Below are positions 1 to 12,865 of a stretch of 64,000 nt of DNA, piece by piece (within the stretch, counting starts at the first letter, position 1; each line of letters begins with the position of its first letter). The DNA comes from Pyrrhosoma nymphula (lineage: Eukaryota; Arthropoda; Insecta; Odonata; Coenagrionidae). Made by a program: the position numbers and the translations under genes. Where the stretch lies: positions 53,403,985 through 53,467,984 of the forward strand of contig OY754335.1 of the NCBI GenBank assembly GCA_963573305.1, in the 5' to 3' direction. The notes under the pieces are model-generated. The model was not told where the DNA came from. It searched no databases and worked only from the letters and a program-made list of their open reading frames with translations.

Positions 1-805
1 GTGATGGATAGGTTCGACAATTTCTTCTTTTTCCACCCAATTTTTGCCAACAACATGAACAGATGTTGACTTATTTTACAAAAACACGCTTCATTAGTCA
101 TCGCTTTACCGATATATTCCTTTATCCTTTATTCGTCCTTTTTATGTCTGGTTGCATAACACCCACTGCCACGCGCCCTTGGGGTAGCTCGCGTGCTGGA
201 ACGTAAGGTATTATTTAGAAGTGACTGTAAGAGATTTTTTACTAATCCCAAAACAAAGTATCACCGTTACAAGATTATATCACACAACTGTTATTTTTGC
301 ATCCAATATTTCCCAGGATAGTCATAATCTACTGCCAGCAGTATTATGAACCACAAATATTACAAATAAATGCAATATTTTTGTAAATGTTATTATAATT
401 GAATGCAGAATGCATGGATTGATATTACATTTATAAATATGAATCAAATTTGATATAGATTTATACGATACACGAGAAGGGAATGCGCTAAATATCATGC
501 GATTTTAGCGCATCACCAGGGTAAACATTACAAACATTATGATGCAATTCCATATGCTAATACATTGAGAAAAGTCTCAAAAACTGGCTAGATATGGGCC
601 AGTGTGTTCGCAAACGCCATCTACTGGCTAAAGATTGAATCTCTACGAAGGGGACGAAACATTTCGTCCGGAGTAGGGAATGGAACGAAAACGGCGGCGA
701 GGACAAGGTAATACGCCCGCGTCAGAATTTGCTAGACTGGCGCGGATGAGATATTATGCCCGCGTCAGGGAAGGGATAAATTAAATACTTCTTAGCCTAA
801 ATGAA

Positions 806-940
806 AAATTTCTTACTCTTGGTATTTCCATTGACCTAAGCAAGTCATTTGACCTCCTTGACCACAATATTCTCGAAATCAAGCTCAATGCTCTTGGCAT
901 GTCCTATCTAAATGAAAGGTTGCAAATTGTTTGCTACCCT
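806..940 (+). mobile_element. Non-LTR retrotransposon reverse transcriptase relic
   Basis: Frame starting at 806 reads GISIDLSKSFDLLDHNIL and then KLNALGM. This is the motif A block of LINE reverse transcriptases (family pattern D-L-S-K-A-F-D-x-V-D-H-x-x-L-x-x-K-L), including the catalytic Asp at the start of DLSKSFD. The frame decays soon after about 940 and no other RT motif is visible, so this is a short fragment. The clade is probably Jockey/CR1-like, but the fragment is too short to settle it. Confidence 0.75.
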
Positions 941-1795
941 AATAGTACTTTTCCAGCGAATCTGTTGACACTCCTGACGACGGATATCATAAGATGGGAA
1001 AAAATGGAACCTTTTGCCCGTTTGGATTCCCCAGGAGCTTTAATTCGCAAAGAATAATTTTTAGAAAAAATATATTTGTTAATATAATGATTAAAATTCA
1101 AACATACCGAAATGAAAATGAAAACTACAAAAAATTAGCATGACGCAACACTCCTTGCCGCAGCCGATTGATTTATGCGATTGGCAATCTGTTGTTTCAT
1201 CATTTTTGATGCTATCATTGAGAGTTAAGAAGTTAAGGTTTATGTCAATGGATCAGTTTAGTCTGCATTAGTCCACATTGGTTTCAGGAGGCTTGTGAGG
1301 ATAAACTTCTACTTATCTGCGACCGATAAATTTTTGTGCTGTCGCTTCACGCCTCGGGCATCGCTCTGCGCACTAAGGTCGGACATGGTCAATAGCTGTA
1401 TGTACCCAACAAAGAATTTGATGAAGTTTCTTGCACCTTACAGCCCGAGAATAAGCATTAAAGCATTATATTTAAGCATAACTAAATATGCGCGCCATGA
1501 AGTAGCATAGCCGTGGCAAGTCACTAAACTAAAAGTAGCGGTTTCTCAGCCAACAGCAAGGACTTCAAACTGCAATGTGTGTAACTTAATCGTATAATTT
1601 GTTTAGATTGCGTGTAAAATTATTTTTTAATGAAATTACTGCGAAATACTTGTAAGTTACATTATATTCCAGCATTTAAAGGAAATATTTTAATATAGTA
1701 TATAGTAAAAATCTTTTAAAACAACGTTTATGATTTAGATTGTTTGATTTTTTGGAATATGTATGAGGTTGTTTTTGCAACACTGCCGGGCTATA

Positions 1796-1838
1796 GGTGC
1801 TCCCGGATTACAGATTTCCGGATTATGGGTGTTGACTG
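1796..1838. mobile_element. Solo terminal repeat, Tigger/pogo-like
   Basis: The sequence ending at 1838 is GATTATGGGTGTTGACTG followed by TA. Read on the minus strand it starts CAGTCAACACCCATAATCCG, the form of Tigger/pogo terminal repeats, and contains a doubled TCCGGATTA/TTCCGGATTA unit. No matching opposite end was found in the window, so it is a solo end or a truncated copy. Confidence 0.45.
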
Positions 1839-3134
1839 TAAATAATAATTGATGCCTATGCATTTATCCATAAATTATCTAAAATGGAATGAAATAATCT
1901 TAGAATAGGATAATTGCAACTTAATGCTTGCACTTGGACTGGACCATATTAAGGGCTATTTTGTGACTCAGTGCTAATGTAGTCCTTCCCATTACTTTTC
2001 CAATCAGTATTTTGGGTAGGGGAAGCGTTCAGAGAAATATGGTATTTCATGTATTTTTGCCTTGATCATTCCTGATATGGGTTAGGGCAGATATATGCTG
2101 TAATAAGTTTGTGGTTCTACAGTCATATGTATAGTATTTGATATTGTAAGTTTGAAGCAGTAGAATTAGGTTTAGCAATAGTATCTATCCACTCCCTTGT
2201 GATCCTTCACTAGGGCATGTGGCAGGGGGTTTTAGGACATCTGCCTGAAAAGAAGGGGTACAGGAAAGTGAATTGGATGATTGAAATGGTGAAAAGTGTA
2301 TAGTGTTTTGATGAATTAGTGTTTTGCTATCTTTTATCATGATCATTGATGTTGTGTGGGGAAAATATAATTCTCAAACCTAATCTGTTTCACAGTGGAT
2401 TTGTCTTATTTTGTCAATTTTTGCCCCTCCTACAGATGTAGTGTGGGGGTAAAATAATATGCATCCGCCATATTGACCTGGAACTCCTGATAAACAAATT
2501 TTTCAAGCATCCTCAGTCTTGCATGATTTCTTTGTGTTTGTAGTGGCTCCAAACACACTACTTCTAATAGTTTTGTCACTCTTCTGTTCACTTGCTGAAG
2601 TTTTTGGCAGAACTGGCAACTTTTCTTTTTATTCCATTGAGCTTGTGGGTTAAATCTTTCTGTCCTGGATATTATATTTTTTCTGCAGACTCAATATGTG
2701 GCCTGGCGAGAAATCTGGTCAGTAAATATGGTATAGGAAGAAGTGATCATCACCCCTGTGAATTGGTGTTTTGGGTCAGTCTTGAAACCCTTTCAGTCCA
2801 GAGCCCGAGAAATTCTTGGCTTGCAGTATTTCTTTAGCAGGCAATATACGTATAAATGCTTGAGTTTTCATTTTCAAGTGACTTTTTCATTTTCAACTAA
2901 CTTTTTCATGTCCCAAGTTTGATGGTTGTGGATCTTGTGTGATTCACTTCTTAGTTCCACTCGGAACAAAATCTTTATGAAAATCAAGCAATAATTTTGG
3001 CTTAGAGAAAGCATATGTGTAAAATGACTGACACTGAGTGTTGATGGCACAATGGTCGCAAATTTGTGGTGTTGATATGAACTAAACCTGGTGTCTTTTT
3101 AAGTGGAGTTAACACTCTCGTGGTTCTCATTCAG

Positions 3135-3490
3135 GTGGTGTAGGCAGTGGTGTTGTTGGGATTCCATTGTCTCAAATGGTGGTGACTTCGCAAGGACGGA
3201 TGCCTGAAAACACTATGTGTGGCACTATTCCAAGTATGGCTGGACTCCCAGGAGGGTCCACTATCACTGAGAATGGAGTAATAGGTGGTGTGACCATGCT
3301 GGGTGACTCAGGGAATGGGGTGACTGGTTTGGTTCCAGGCATGCACATAGTGAATGGGACAACAAGTGAAGGTGGCATCGCACCTTTATTCTGCTCCCAA
3401 TCCTCCCAAAATGCTGCCATATCAGCCGTCCATGCTTCTACCTATGACCTGCTTCATCACTCAACCCACCTGGATGCTTCCGTAGGACAG
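3135..3490 (+). CDS. Gene A, internal exon (Gly/Ser/Thr-rich protein)
   Basis: An acceptor (ttctcattcag) precedes 3135. The exon opens with two bases of a split codon and then reads GVGSGVVGIPLSQMVV and onward without a stop to ..LDASVGQ. The open frame is rich in Gly, Ser, Thr, Met and Val, with no recognised domain. Two donors keep phase 0: CAG|GTTGGT at 3490/3491 and TCC|GTAGGA at 3481/3482. The next two exons also begin in phase 0, which supports the chain. The composition suggests a disordered region, as in many transcription or RNA-binding regulators, but the protein is not recognised. Its upstream exons lie outside the window. Confidence 0.7.
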
Positions 3491-6057
3491 GTTGGTGTGC
3501 TTAACATCGGGACACAAAAAATTTGTGCTACTAAATATAATTATAATTGTAGACTTTAATTTAATAAGCTCTGATCCTAGGCATTAGGATGAGTAGGTTG
3601 CAACGTATTCCAAGTTTAAACATGAATTCAACCCTTCAGCTTTCATTCCTGCAGCAAAACCCTAGGATGAAATTTCAATGTATAGAATCACATTTTTGAC
3701 ATTGTGAAGTTACATAGTTAGTTGATAGATGATTTTACATGATATACTCCCTGAATATATGTATGCTCTGAACTGCTTCATACTTTTGTGAATTAATTAT
3801 TTCCCTACTACAGTTTAATTGAAAGGGGTCAGAGTGAAATATTGCTAAGCAATATTTGTAAGAGAATTTAGTTTATGTTTGGTAAATCTGTAAATTATAT
3901 TTTTTTTAATTATTTCTTCATAATTTTCTTCAAATGAGCTAAAATACAGGTTAATTGTAACATGAATACAAATTGTAACCAGATTATTTAGTTTATCTAA
4001 TGATATTTTTTTTAATTGAGTACATAATGAATGATGGTTGGCGTTATCTTACTCTGACTCCTTCAATTGATGTAAAAACCAATTAATGTTTCTTCTGTTG
4101 AGGTAAATTAAGAAAAGGCTTTTATGCCAATCAACCTCTGCCATATGCTTGAAATTCATTAGTAAAGTGGTAACTTTTTCTAACTCTCATTTTCATAAAT
4201 GTCATTTGTGTTGAACCTTTAATTCTAAAGTTAGCCTGTTGAGGGAACAGTATCAACTCATTGCGGAAAGATCTTAAGATAGGTGATGAGGAATGTCAGT
4301 GATTGACTTTTATATACGAACTGATTCTCTAATGGATTATGTTGAATGTAAATTTTTCTGGAGTTACCCACTGCAGAAAGGTGGAGAATGATAGAGACGG
4401 AGCACCTGACCTTGTGTGTAACCTGAGAAGAAATTCAATATCAAGACTTGTGAATAGATTTCGCTTCCATTTTGGATGACATTATAATTTGGCGAAGGAA
4501 GTTTTACAGTTATATTTCCTTCCATTTGATGCTTTAAAAAATTGAATTTTCTCACATCCAATTTTGAATTAGCTAAAAATTCTCATTTTAGAGCAGCATT
4601 TCGATCTTCAAGGTATTCTGGTGGTCCCCACTGTTGTTAGTGACCATTCTATTAGTCCATAATCAAAATGCTGTGTTTGCAAAACTAGGCATGTAACTTG
4701 GAATGAAAGGAAATTTTGAAAGGAGTGCAAAATATTAAGTTTCTCATTACTGCAGGTAGTGTTTGTTATGAAATTTTGTCATTTCTACCAAAAATATGGA
4801 AATAGCATTGGTAAATTTGAGGAATGACATACTTCAATCATGGAATCTGGGTATTTATCACTATTTTTATCACATATGACTAAAATGCTAGTCATTGTGC
4901 CAGGAATATTGCCGTATGCCATACTTGTTGTAACAGGCTTCAAGTTAAAAGTCCTTGAGATAGGTTTTAAGATTTGAATAGTTTTCTGACATATTTTCAA
5001 TATGGTTATTCCATGATGTCTAATTACCTTGTATATTGATGTTTGTCTAGTCCAATGGATTATAAGTCGGCCTTTTAAAATATGTGGTTATCATTTAACA
5101 TTCTCATTAGTCCATTAATTGCTACAATCAGTTAGGGTGGTAGTAATGAACCTTTAAAAATTACCTGAATGCAATCGTTCACTGTACATTTGTTGCTCAC
5201 TACCAACCTGGATGCATCAATCTGTGAGTACTTAAATACTCCATATCATGTAATGCTGTGTTCAAGTCTCCCTGCCATTATGAATGTAGTGGCATCCATT
5301 TTATCTTCTTAATATACTCTCAATATTTATAGATAATTAATGTTTATTATTTGTTACATATTTCGCTAGTTAAAGTAATGTTTTATGTTTAGGTGGGCTA
5401 TTCAAAATTTTTATTGAAATTTACTCTGTGGTATGTTGTTTCATGCATAATCATACTGAATTTAAGTTAACAGGGGATAATGTATGATGGCAGTATGGTG
5501 TTAGTGCATTATGCAAGTTTCATCATAAAATACATATTTGTATCACTTGAAATTTTCCCCTGTCGTAATATTTTGGGTTGGTAAATTTGTTGCTCTCTCT
5601 GTGGTACTTTTGTTAGGTCATTTATATCCCATGTACATAATGCAGTTAAGTTGATACCCTTTAGCGAGAAACCATATGTTCCACTGCCCTAAACATATCC
5701 ATACAAACATATAACCTTTGTAAATCATGTAATTTACTATTCCTGGGGCATCAAGACAGATTTCCTGTCCCTCTTCCCGATGATTTCATCAAAGATGCTT
5801 TGCATTGGTGTTTAAATAATAGGTGCATGGGTTTTTTAATTTGATGTATAATTGTGATGTACTTCATTACGAATTCAAGTGTAGGTTTTTTATTAATATC
5901 TTTGCACTAATAATCATTAGGCTTTTGGGGGGTGGGTTTTTTCTCTCCGCTTTACTAGTGGGATGACCAGTTTTGTCTAAGAAGGAATCATATTAATTTT
6001 ATTCAACATTTAATGTGTTAGTTTTGATATGATGATGTTTTTATTATTGTTGTCCAG
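3491..6057. other. Gene A intron
   Basis: AT-rich, stops in all frames, no repeat or element end recognised. It ends at the acceptor tgtccag just before the microexon. Confidence 0.6.
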
Positions 6058-6084
6058 CATGTGGAACCAAGGCTGGATCAGCTG
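6058..6084 (+). CDS. Gene A, 27-nt microexon
   Basis: A pyrimidine-flanked acceptor (ttgttgtccag) and a strong donor (CTG|GTATGT) bracket exactly 27 bases that read HVEPRLDQL in phase 0. The flanking exons end and start in phase 0 as well, so including or skipping it keeps the frame open. That is typical of a cassette microexon. The evidence is splice signals and phase only; no transcript data are available. A chance match is possible but less likely, given the consensus donor and the frame agreement. Confidence 0.5.
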
Positions 6085-8619
6085 GTATGTGATTTCAGCA
6101 ATTTTTAATTAAGTTGTTGAAACTGTTATGAGTAGTTGTGGTAGTTTAGCAGTGTATGGCTGCTGAGACAATGCCTACAGGTCTTTAGGAACCATGTTAG
6201 CAAGTTTTTTTTGTTTTTTTAAGCTATTCCTCCATAGACAAATCTGAATTGTATTCTTTGCTTATTGGCTTAGGTAAATGCACTTGTACACCCTGCTTAC
6301 TAAAAAGCACTTTAAGTGATTGATGATAGATAGCTTCCAATCAAATCAGTATTTTTTGATCTTATGATAATTAATTCTGTAATATTTTCATTTTTTATGA
6401 AATGGGGTAGTCCAAAAAGGTTTACTTGGATAATTTTACATAAGTCCTATCTACACTATTTATTTATATTCAGTTACAAGTTCAATCTACAGCTCCAAAT
6501 CTTTCAAGCAGTTGACACTCTCCACAAAAATTGATTCCTAGTTTAGTGTGAACAGCAAAACTTTGCCTGATGGGGGATGTTTCTCAATTATGCCACATTG
6601 TGTGAGTATACATTGGAGGAATCTTTACTCTTTTGAACATTGGGCTTCATTCCTAGATGGGGAAAAATATAACTTTAGGATGTTTTTGCGATAATTATGT
6701 ACTTGCGTGTATTTTCCTTGATAAAAGACAATTCACGTTGTCTAAATATTGCAGCTGTACCTAATCATACACAACATATGTATCAATATTAATGTAGATA
6801 AACTAGTTCAAGAGTGCACATAATATCTTGTAAAATTTTACTCGAAGCTGACTCTTGAATTTTATATGTCCCTGTCGGTGAAGCTTGGTACAGGTTTGGG
6901 TAGTTCTTTAAAGTTCAATCTGCATTGTGGAAAACCATGCAGCAAAATGTCACTGAACTTGTGTTGAAATTAAATTTTCTCTATATAACTCAGCATTGGG
7001 ACCAATTTTACTGTACATGTTATTGGTACCCTATCTTAAGGTTATAATAATAGTTAATTCAGGAACCAATCCTATATCAGCTTATATCAATAATGCTCAA
7101 AATCCCTTCAAGTCCTCTTTTTCTTAAAATCTTGTCTAAAAAGTACATACTTTTTAAGATTTTATTCTAATTACCATTTGTTATGTCATGGTGAGACATT
7201 GACTAAGTTGTGTTTCTGAATTAATTATTCATCATTCACCTAATTTTTCTTTGAAAATAATTTTAGATAGTGGCATCCTATTTTCCCATAAGGTGAATAA
7301 TTCAAGTCTTAATGCATGTATCTGAAAAAGCTCAGTCCTAGTTAGGTCCCTTTATGGTATTGTTAGAAATTTTTCCATCAATACATTGAGCTGTAATTTT
7401 AAATTTAATTTGACAATATCATCAAAGACATGTTTGAATACAAGGAAGTGGGATCATTGGCCTTGTAAATTTGACAAATGTGATACTGCATTATATTGTG
7501 ACTATGGCAAAACTTCAAAAATTATTGATAAAAGTTTTCCTAAGTCCATTTATAGGGTAAATTTGTTAACTGGAATCATTTTTTGTTCAGAGAACCATGA
7601 ATTTTTCATTGATTAGGGTGATTTATATTACCTATATATTTTTGAAAGGGGTAATGCAAAGGAAATGTCCAAGGAAAATTGTTCCAGAGAGTAGTAAAGT
7701 GCCATTATTGTCATATTGTGAGGTTGCGATTAATTAATGTCATATTGTGAGGTTGGGATTAATTACGATCATACTGTGAGGAGGTTACTTTTTTGAACTG
7801 CCCTTTGGTGTTGTTATGATAGATGTTAATGATGTTTAGAGCATTGTCTGTTTCTAATTATTAACACCCAGATGATATCAAAGTGGAGTCTCATTGAGTT
7901 GCACTATGCCCCTTGGGAGAATTGGTATAAGAAAAGCCAGTCCTTTTAACTATGATTAATATTCATTAAGAAATGTAAGACAATGAGCAAATACTGTTCC
8001 ATCAATCATTAAATACTAATAATTTATGGAATTATGTATGCCTTCCAGGAGTTCATATTTACTTATTATGTAGTAGATAAGATGCTACTGTGAACTTGTC
8101 TGCATGCAATACTTCCTTTTGAAATCAACTGGGCTCTCCACTTTGATGGAAAAACTTTATTTTTCATATAATGAACAGCAACTACTCTATTTATATTTCT
8201 GTTATAACTTGAGGTTTGGCTTATTTTTTTCTGCCCATTACTTTGTGTGATGTAAGTGTTTTAAAACTTGGGCTACCTTTTAATCTTGCAAAACCTTATA
8301 GGAGAAATAGAATTTCCATCTAAAATGTCATTTAATTTTAATCATTATTAAGTTAAGTATTCATCTCAATTAATTTATATTTGTGTTTACTTTCAAGATG
8401 GGAACAAATTTTTTTATAATTTAAAAAAAGTCTTTGGAAAGTTGACATCATTATTATTCTGCTCTTTTTTTACCACTGATTTTCTTTGGACCCATGGTCA
8501 ATGAAGTATCATTTTGCATGCAGTATTAACAATCTTGAAATCTGTAAGAGTAATCATAAAAAAGCATATCCCTCTTCCTATTGACCTGTCCGCATGTGGT
8601 TGCTTTTGCTCCCTGGCAG
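6085..8619. other. Gene A intron
   Basis: AT-rich and without recognised elements, apart from a small direct repeat at about 7707-7780 where the phrase catattgtgaggttg plus a short tail recurs (third copy diverged). It ends in the acceptor ccctggcag at 8617-8619. Confidence 0.55.
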
Positions 8620-9129
8620 ATGGCTCCGGTTGCTGGCCCCGGAGCGTTCATCACTGCGATCCAAAGCACCAACACCCATCACCACTCGGTCGCCACTCCC
8701 ATTGTCCACCCCGCCCCCACCCATTCCACAGTGGTGGCAACATCCTCACCATCCTCCTTGTCCTCCTCTGCCCCATCCAACCTCTTGGCTTTCAATGGCG
8801 GTGACGGAGTGTTGCACCCGCAGGCTGGCCTTGTGGCATCCTCATTTGTCCCATCCCAGATATCATACACAATGACACCAGGATATCCCAATGGGTACAT
8901 AGTTAATAGCCCCACTCCTCCCTCCCAAATCGTGTCGGTCCAGAAACAGCATCTCCTTCAGCAGCAGAATCATTTTGTCCCGATGAACCAGGTGCCGCAG
9001 TCATTCGAGCACTTCATCGGAGGCAACCAGATGGCAGTCGAGGTAGAGGTGGCAACAGGCATCAAGAGGCCACAGGACCATCAGGTGATTGATCATAATG
9101 TAAATGAAATTAATATGCCTTTCGTGTGA
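8620..9129 (+). CDS. Gene A, large exon with optional read-through stop
   Basis: After the acceptor ccctggcag the frame reads MAPVAGPGAFITAIQ and continues through a His/Pro/Thr/Ser-rich stretch to a Gln-rich part (KQHLLQQQNHF) and FEHFIGGNQMAVEVEV. GC content and codon use stand out from the AT-rich surroundings, which supports real coding. A donor CAG|GTGATT at 9084/9085 keeps phase 0 and joins the exon at 33237. If it is not used, the frame reads on 14 residues to a stop at 9127-9129 (..NEINMPFV). Two alternative C-termini are therefore possible. No catalytic or DNA-binding domain is visible, and the low-complexity make-up suggests a disordered regulator. The ATG at 8620 is probably an internal Met. 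Confidence 0.75.
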   Translation: MAPVAGPGAFITAIQSTNTHHHSVATPIVHPAPTHSTVVATSSPSSLSSSAPSNLLAFNGGDGVLHPQAGLVASSFVPSQISYTMTPGYPNGYIVNSPTPPSQIVSVQKQHLLQQQNHFVPMNQVPQSFEHFIGGNQMAVEVEVATGIKRPQDHQVIDHNVNEINMPFV

Positions 9130-9689
9130 GCATGTGTAGCATGAGACACTGCCTGCTCAAGGATTTATTGCCAGAACGTCGCTTTTTTTTAGCTCGCCAT
9201 ACTATATCTGACCCAGAAATGTCTACTATTTAATGGCATAACCTACACTCATGTAACTCTGAACTTTTTGTTCCAAATAGCAGCATGAAATAATTTAAGT
9301 GTTCACTTAAGCTGAGTGTGTGGTACTGATGATCAATATTATGTTCCTTGAAATTTGCCTTGCCTTATGTTTCATTAACTCTTAATATCAAATATTGTCT
9401 TCTGAATGCTTTACCTGGGTGTGAAATTTTTCAAACCAAATTCTATTGCCTGCTCTTAAGGTAAGCCAGTGATAGATAATGTAAGATACATAATAGGGTG
9501 AGTCAAGCGCTCTCTATCCGCCAACCTTTGCCTTGACACGGCACAAGGGTTTGACCACGGAGGGAGTAGCGGTGACTTGTTGTTCTTTGGGTAGGGAGAG
9601 CACCTGGATCGAGTCACCGCCTTCCCTGAAATATAGTTGCATCCCTAAAAGCTTGGTAGGTACCAAGTGCTCTCTTTGCATCACGATTG

Positions 9690-9790
9690 CCGTATTTCTC
9701 CGAATATAGTCCCCCCCCCCCCCTCCTAATATAGTTCCCCCTCATTTTTGAAGGTTCAGTTTCGGAAAAAGTTTCAAATAGTAAAGCAGG
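9690..9790. mobile_element. Relic end of a pogo-like element
   Basis: CCGTATTTCTCCGAATATAG at 9690 resembles the minus-strand end CCGTATATTCTCGTG of the pogo-like element at 21575-23299. A C-run and a shortened copy of the same phrase (TAATATAGTTCCCCC) follow. No opposite end was found. Confidence 0.35.
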
Positions 9791-11098
9791 TCTTACATAT
9801 ATTATTCTCAGGTTGTGGGGTAGCTTGTCAACTTGTGGGGTAGCTTGTCTCGCCAAAGTCGCACAGACTTCCTTTCCACTTCACATTTTTCAGCTGCCAC
9901 ACGGTTCCCTCCATGTAGCAGCAAAAATTCTCCCCATGCTATTATGCAAGAACACTATTCATTGTTCTTGGAAAGAATCATGTGCCATTGGAAGTGGAAC
10001 CCATGACCTTCCTTGTTAGAGATGAAAATAATCCTAAACTTAATGTTAAAATGATTCCTTTCTGCAAAAAGGTTTAATAAAAATCGCAGTACTACTTCCT
10101 TGTCAACTACTTTTGTTTCCATTTATGTCCTTCTGGAGTCAAGCCATTGAGCTGAAATCCAAGTTTTAAAGTACCTATAGGTTTGCCAATGGATAGCGAA
10201 AATTTCGTTTTACCACTTCAGAGGAAGCAAAAATCGTGTTCTCCGTACTCATGCATGAGGTGCGCTTTTGAAAGGCGTTTACAGTAGGATTGGAATTTTT
10301 TCCAGAGTCGAACTACCGACCGTAAACTTAATAGTCCAACTATATTACCAAGTATTATTGTATTGCCTATGAGTTCCTAATGAAGTTGTGCCATCATCAG
10401 AAAATTAGTAGTAAGTCGGAGCGGGGAAATAAAATAACTAATTAATGAAATGGAGAACGTAAGATCTGGTACTTCTCAGTGATGCCCATTTGAGATGAAG
10501 TTTCTCTTTCACACTTCTTCATGTGGATAATAATTTCCCGAAATCATAGAGTGATTCGATAATCACATTTCAATTATGAAGTCATTACATGAGATTCTAT
10601 GTTTTAGCTCATCTAAGTCTGTAATTAAGGATGTCATTAGATGAAATGGTGTTTAACATATAGCCCAACACCCATGATGCGAAACAACGGCAAAAAGTTT
10701 ACTCATAGAAAGATAAAACATAATAATTTTATTTCATACTGGAGTAATTTTTTGCGGAACAGAACTCTTAAGCACAAATAATCAAAGTGAAAAGAGACTT
10801 GAGTTTGAATTAATAATTTGTTCACGTTCTTCAATGAGCAATGAAACATTGCTAAGAACTGGACAGGCAAATTTTCATCATTGAAAGCAAAGGCATTTCC
10901 TGGAAGGGAGGTAAATCATCATCCTCGTAAACTAAAGGATTGATATAGATATGTTAACGGCAGTACTATTTTCTTTGGTATCATTCTCCACAACCTCCAT
11001 GTTATTACTCCACCTGACAAAAAATCTTGCTCTTTAGAAGTGAAAACAATTCAGAAAATATGCCGAATCACGCCCCATTCGTGGTCAATCAATTTGTT

Positions 11099-12511
11099 CA
11101 GTAGAGCGTCGATTATCCGTCCCGTGGATTATCCATGCCTCATCCCGCAAGAACCCCCTCCCCTACTCTCTCTTCCCCTCACTTCCCTACTTCTCCTTTC
11201 CGTCCTCCTCAGCGGGCTGTTCAATCACGCAGATGAGTGTTGCATTACCCTGAGCCCCCTGAATCACTGCTCTGTGTTCAGGCGACTTGGACTTCTGCGG
11301 GCGGGTTATTGAAAGGACATCCAAGGGATACCCAGTGTCTAATATAGTGGACTCTGGTGTTGGCATCTCCACAGTGGGTGATATAATTAAAAACCTAGCC
11401 AAGTTATTGGACTATGCTTCAAAGTCGGAAGAATTCATCGGTAAGCACACCACTGCAAGCTTAGAGGAGGTAAGCATCATCTGTTCGAGCATTGGGGTGG
11501 TCGGTGACCTTTCTTCATTTTCTTCGAGAGAGGGCTGAGTAAGCAGGGAGATAGGGGACTCAGGAACTGCCAAGGGGCGACCATAAATTGCTGCATACCA
11601 GACAAGTGATACTTGCTTGGGGTGGAGGGATCTATAGTAGATACTTGGTTGGGGTGGGACTATAGGTTGAGGTGGAGGGATCGGACTTAGAGACATGCAG
11701 GTGGTCAGAAAACCCAGGCGACTCCAGCCCATGTGTTTATTGCCCATGCCCGTGTTCGTGCCTGCACAAGTGGAGTAGATGTATATGCATGCCCGTTCGC
11801 ACAGTCACCTATCCTCCGGTCACCCGCCTCGCACGCAGAACTTCAGAGAGGAGGGAAGGGGTATCCTTCGGAAAAAAAGTCCACGTAGTTGGTCTCAGGA
11901 AAACAGTGGTTTCTGCAATTTGGAAGTCAGTCGCTCGTCCACCCACTGAAAGATCGGTTCAAGAGTGGTGCGCGCTCCTTCCCCTTGTGCCCTTTCCTCC
12001 ACTTGGAAGGGGAAGAGGGAAGAGAGTGTCTCTCTATCTCTCGCACACAGCCAGGCAAGGGTAGTTCAGATTTGCCAATGGCCTACAGGTTTATGCAGAC
12101 TCCCAGGAGCTGTTGTCGTACAAGTGTGCATCAGCTACCTTGACATGAGTCTAAGAAGTTAAAATACATGATTTGGCCGATCTCAGATTCACAATGATTG
12201 TAACACGTGATCATGAATTGAAATTCTTACTTGCCTACTTAAATAATTTGCATAGTGAAACTACGAGGTGATACATAGCTATTTTATGATCCTTTATTGA
12301 ATAAAGTTTATGACATAAAGGCATTTTAAGAATGCTTTCACTAATAACGACCAAAAATGGTTTGAAAACGTAGCCCAAGACCACAAAAGTTAGGGGGAAA
12401 ATAACTATTTTTCCGCGATTTCTTTAAAACGAAGAAAAATATTACGAAACTTGATAATATGAAGTGCCGATTTTTTGGTCCAGCTGACTTCGTATTATCG
12501 AGTTTCTACTG
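11099..12511 (-). mobile_element. Tigger/pogo-like element, non-autonomous, 1.4 kb
   Basis: The left end begins CAGTAGAGCGTCGATTATCC at 11099. The right end closes at 12511 with CGATAATAC and CAGTAGAAACTCGATAATAC when read on the minus strand, so the terminal repeats match over about 20 bases with a few differences. TA follows the right end; the left flank is TT, a decayed TA. The inside is GC-richer than its surroundings. The minus strand holds two adjoining open stretches (11412-11747 and 11187-11402), Pro/Ser-rich, in which I recognise no transposase motif. Mobilisation would need a transposase supplied elsewhere. Confidence 0.6.
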
Positions 12512-12648
12512 TATAACACTATTTTTGTGCTCGGCTCCAAAACAGCATTTCCTGACAACCTTTAAACGATGAGCTATAAATGGTGTATTGTTCTACATTG
12601 TTCCTCAACATCAATCCAGATGCATGAAAAATTATTTCTTTTAGTGCT

Positions 12649-12865
12649 GGATCTAGGTTTTCCGGAGCAGCTGCGTGTGCCAATTAACATGATGACAGTT
12701 TCTCCCCCATTACAGGAGGTGTCTTCAGGTCGAAGTGACAACAGTTTCTCCCCCGTTACAGGAGGCGTCTTCAGGTCACTTCGACCTGAAGACGCCTCCT
12801 GTAACGGGGGATAAACTATCATCATGTTAATTGACACACGCAGCTATTCCAGAAAACCTAGATCC
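12649..12865. repeat. Fold-back hairpin, 91-bp arms
   Basis: Left arm 12649-12739 (starts GGATCTAGGTTTTC) and right arm 12775-12865 (ends CTAGATCC) are near-perfect inverted copies. The 35-base spacer 12740-12774 is itself a partial second copy of the left-arm interior (phrase GTTACAGGAGGCGTCTTCAG). The DNA or its transcript can form a long hairpin. It lies about 140 bp right of the Tigger-like element's end and shares no sequence with that end. Confidence 0.8.

Larger units (their letters stand above)
1..3134. other. Non-coding flank, upstream of first visible gene A exon
   Basis: No host exon could be supported here. The stretch is AT-rich and holds a LINE reverse-transcriptase relic near 806-940 and one end of a Tigger-like element near 1838, both listed separately. 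A GC-richer patch at about 600-775 has a short repeated phrase (tacgcccgcgtcag and tatgcccgcgtcag). The 3' edge ends in a splice acceptor at 3132-3134, so at least the right part is probably an intron of gene A. Confidence 0.6.

Noticed and set aside
8514..8915. Plus and minus frames overlapping the 8620 exon
   Set aside because: GC-rich coding sequence leaves several frames open. Only the frame in phase with flanking exons is kept.
11672..12162. Open frames of 65-130 aa
   Set aside because: They lie inside the Tigger-like element. The GC-rich interior gives overlapping open frames in several registers and none shows transposase motifs.
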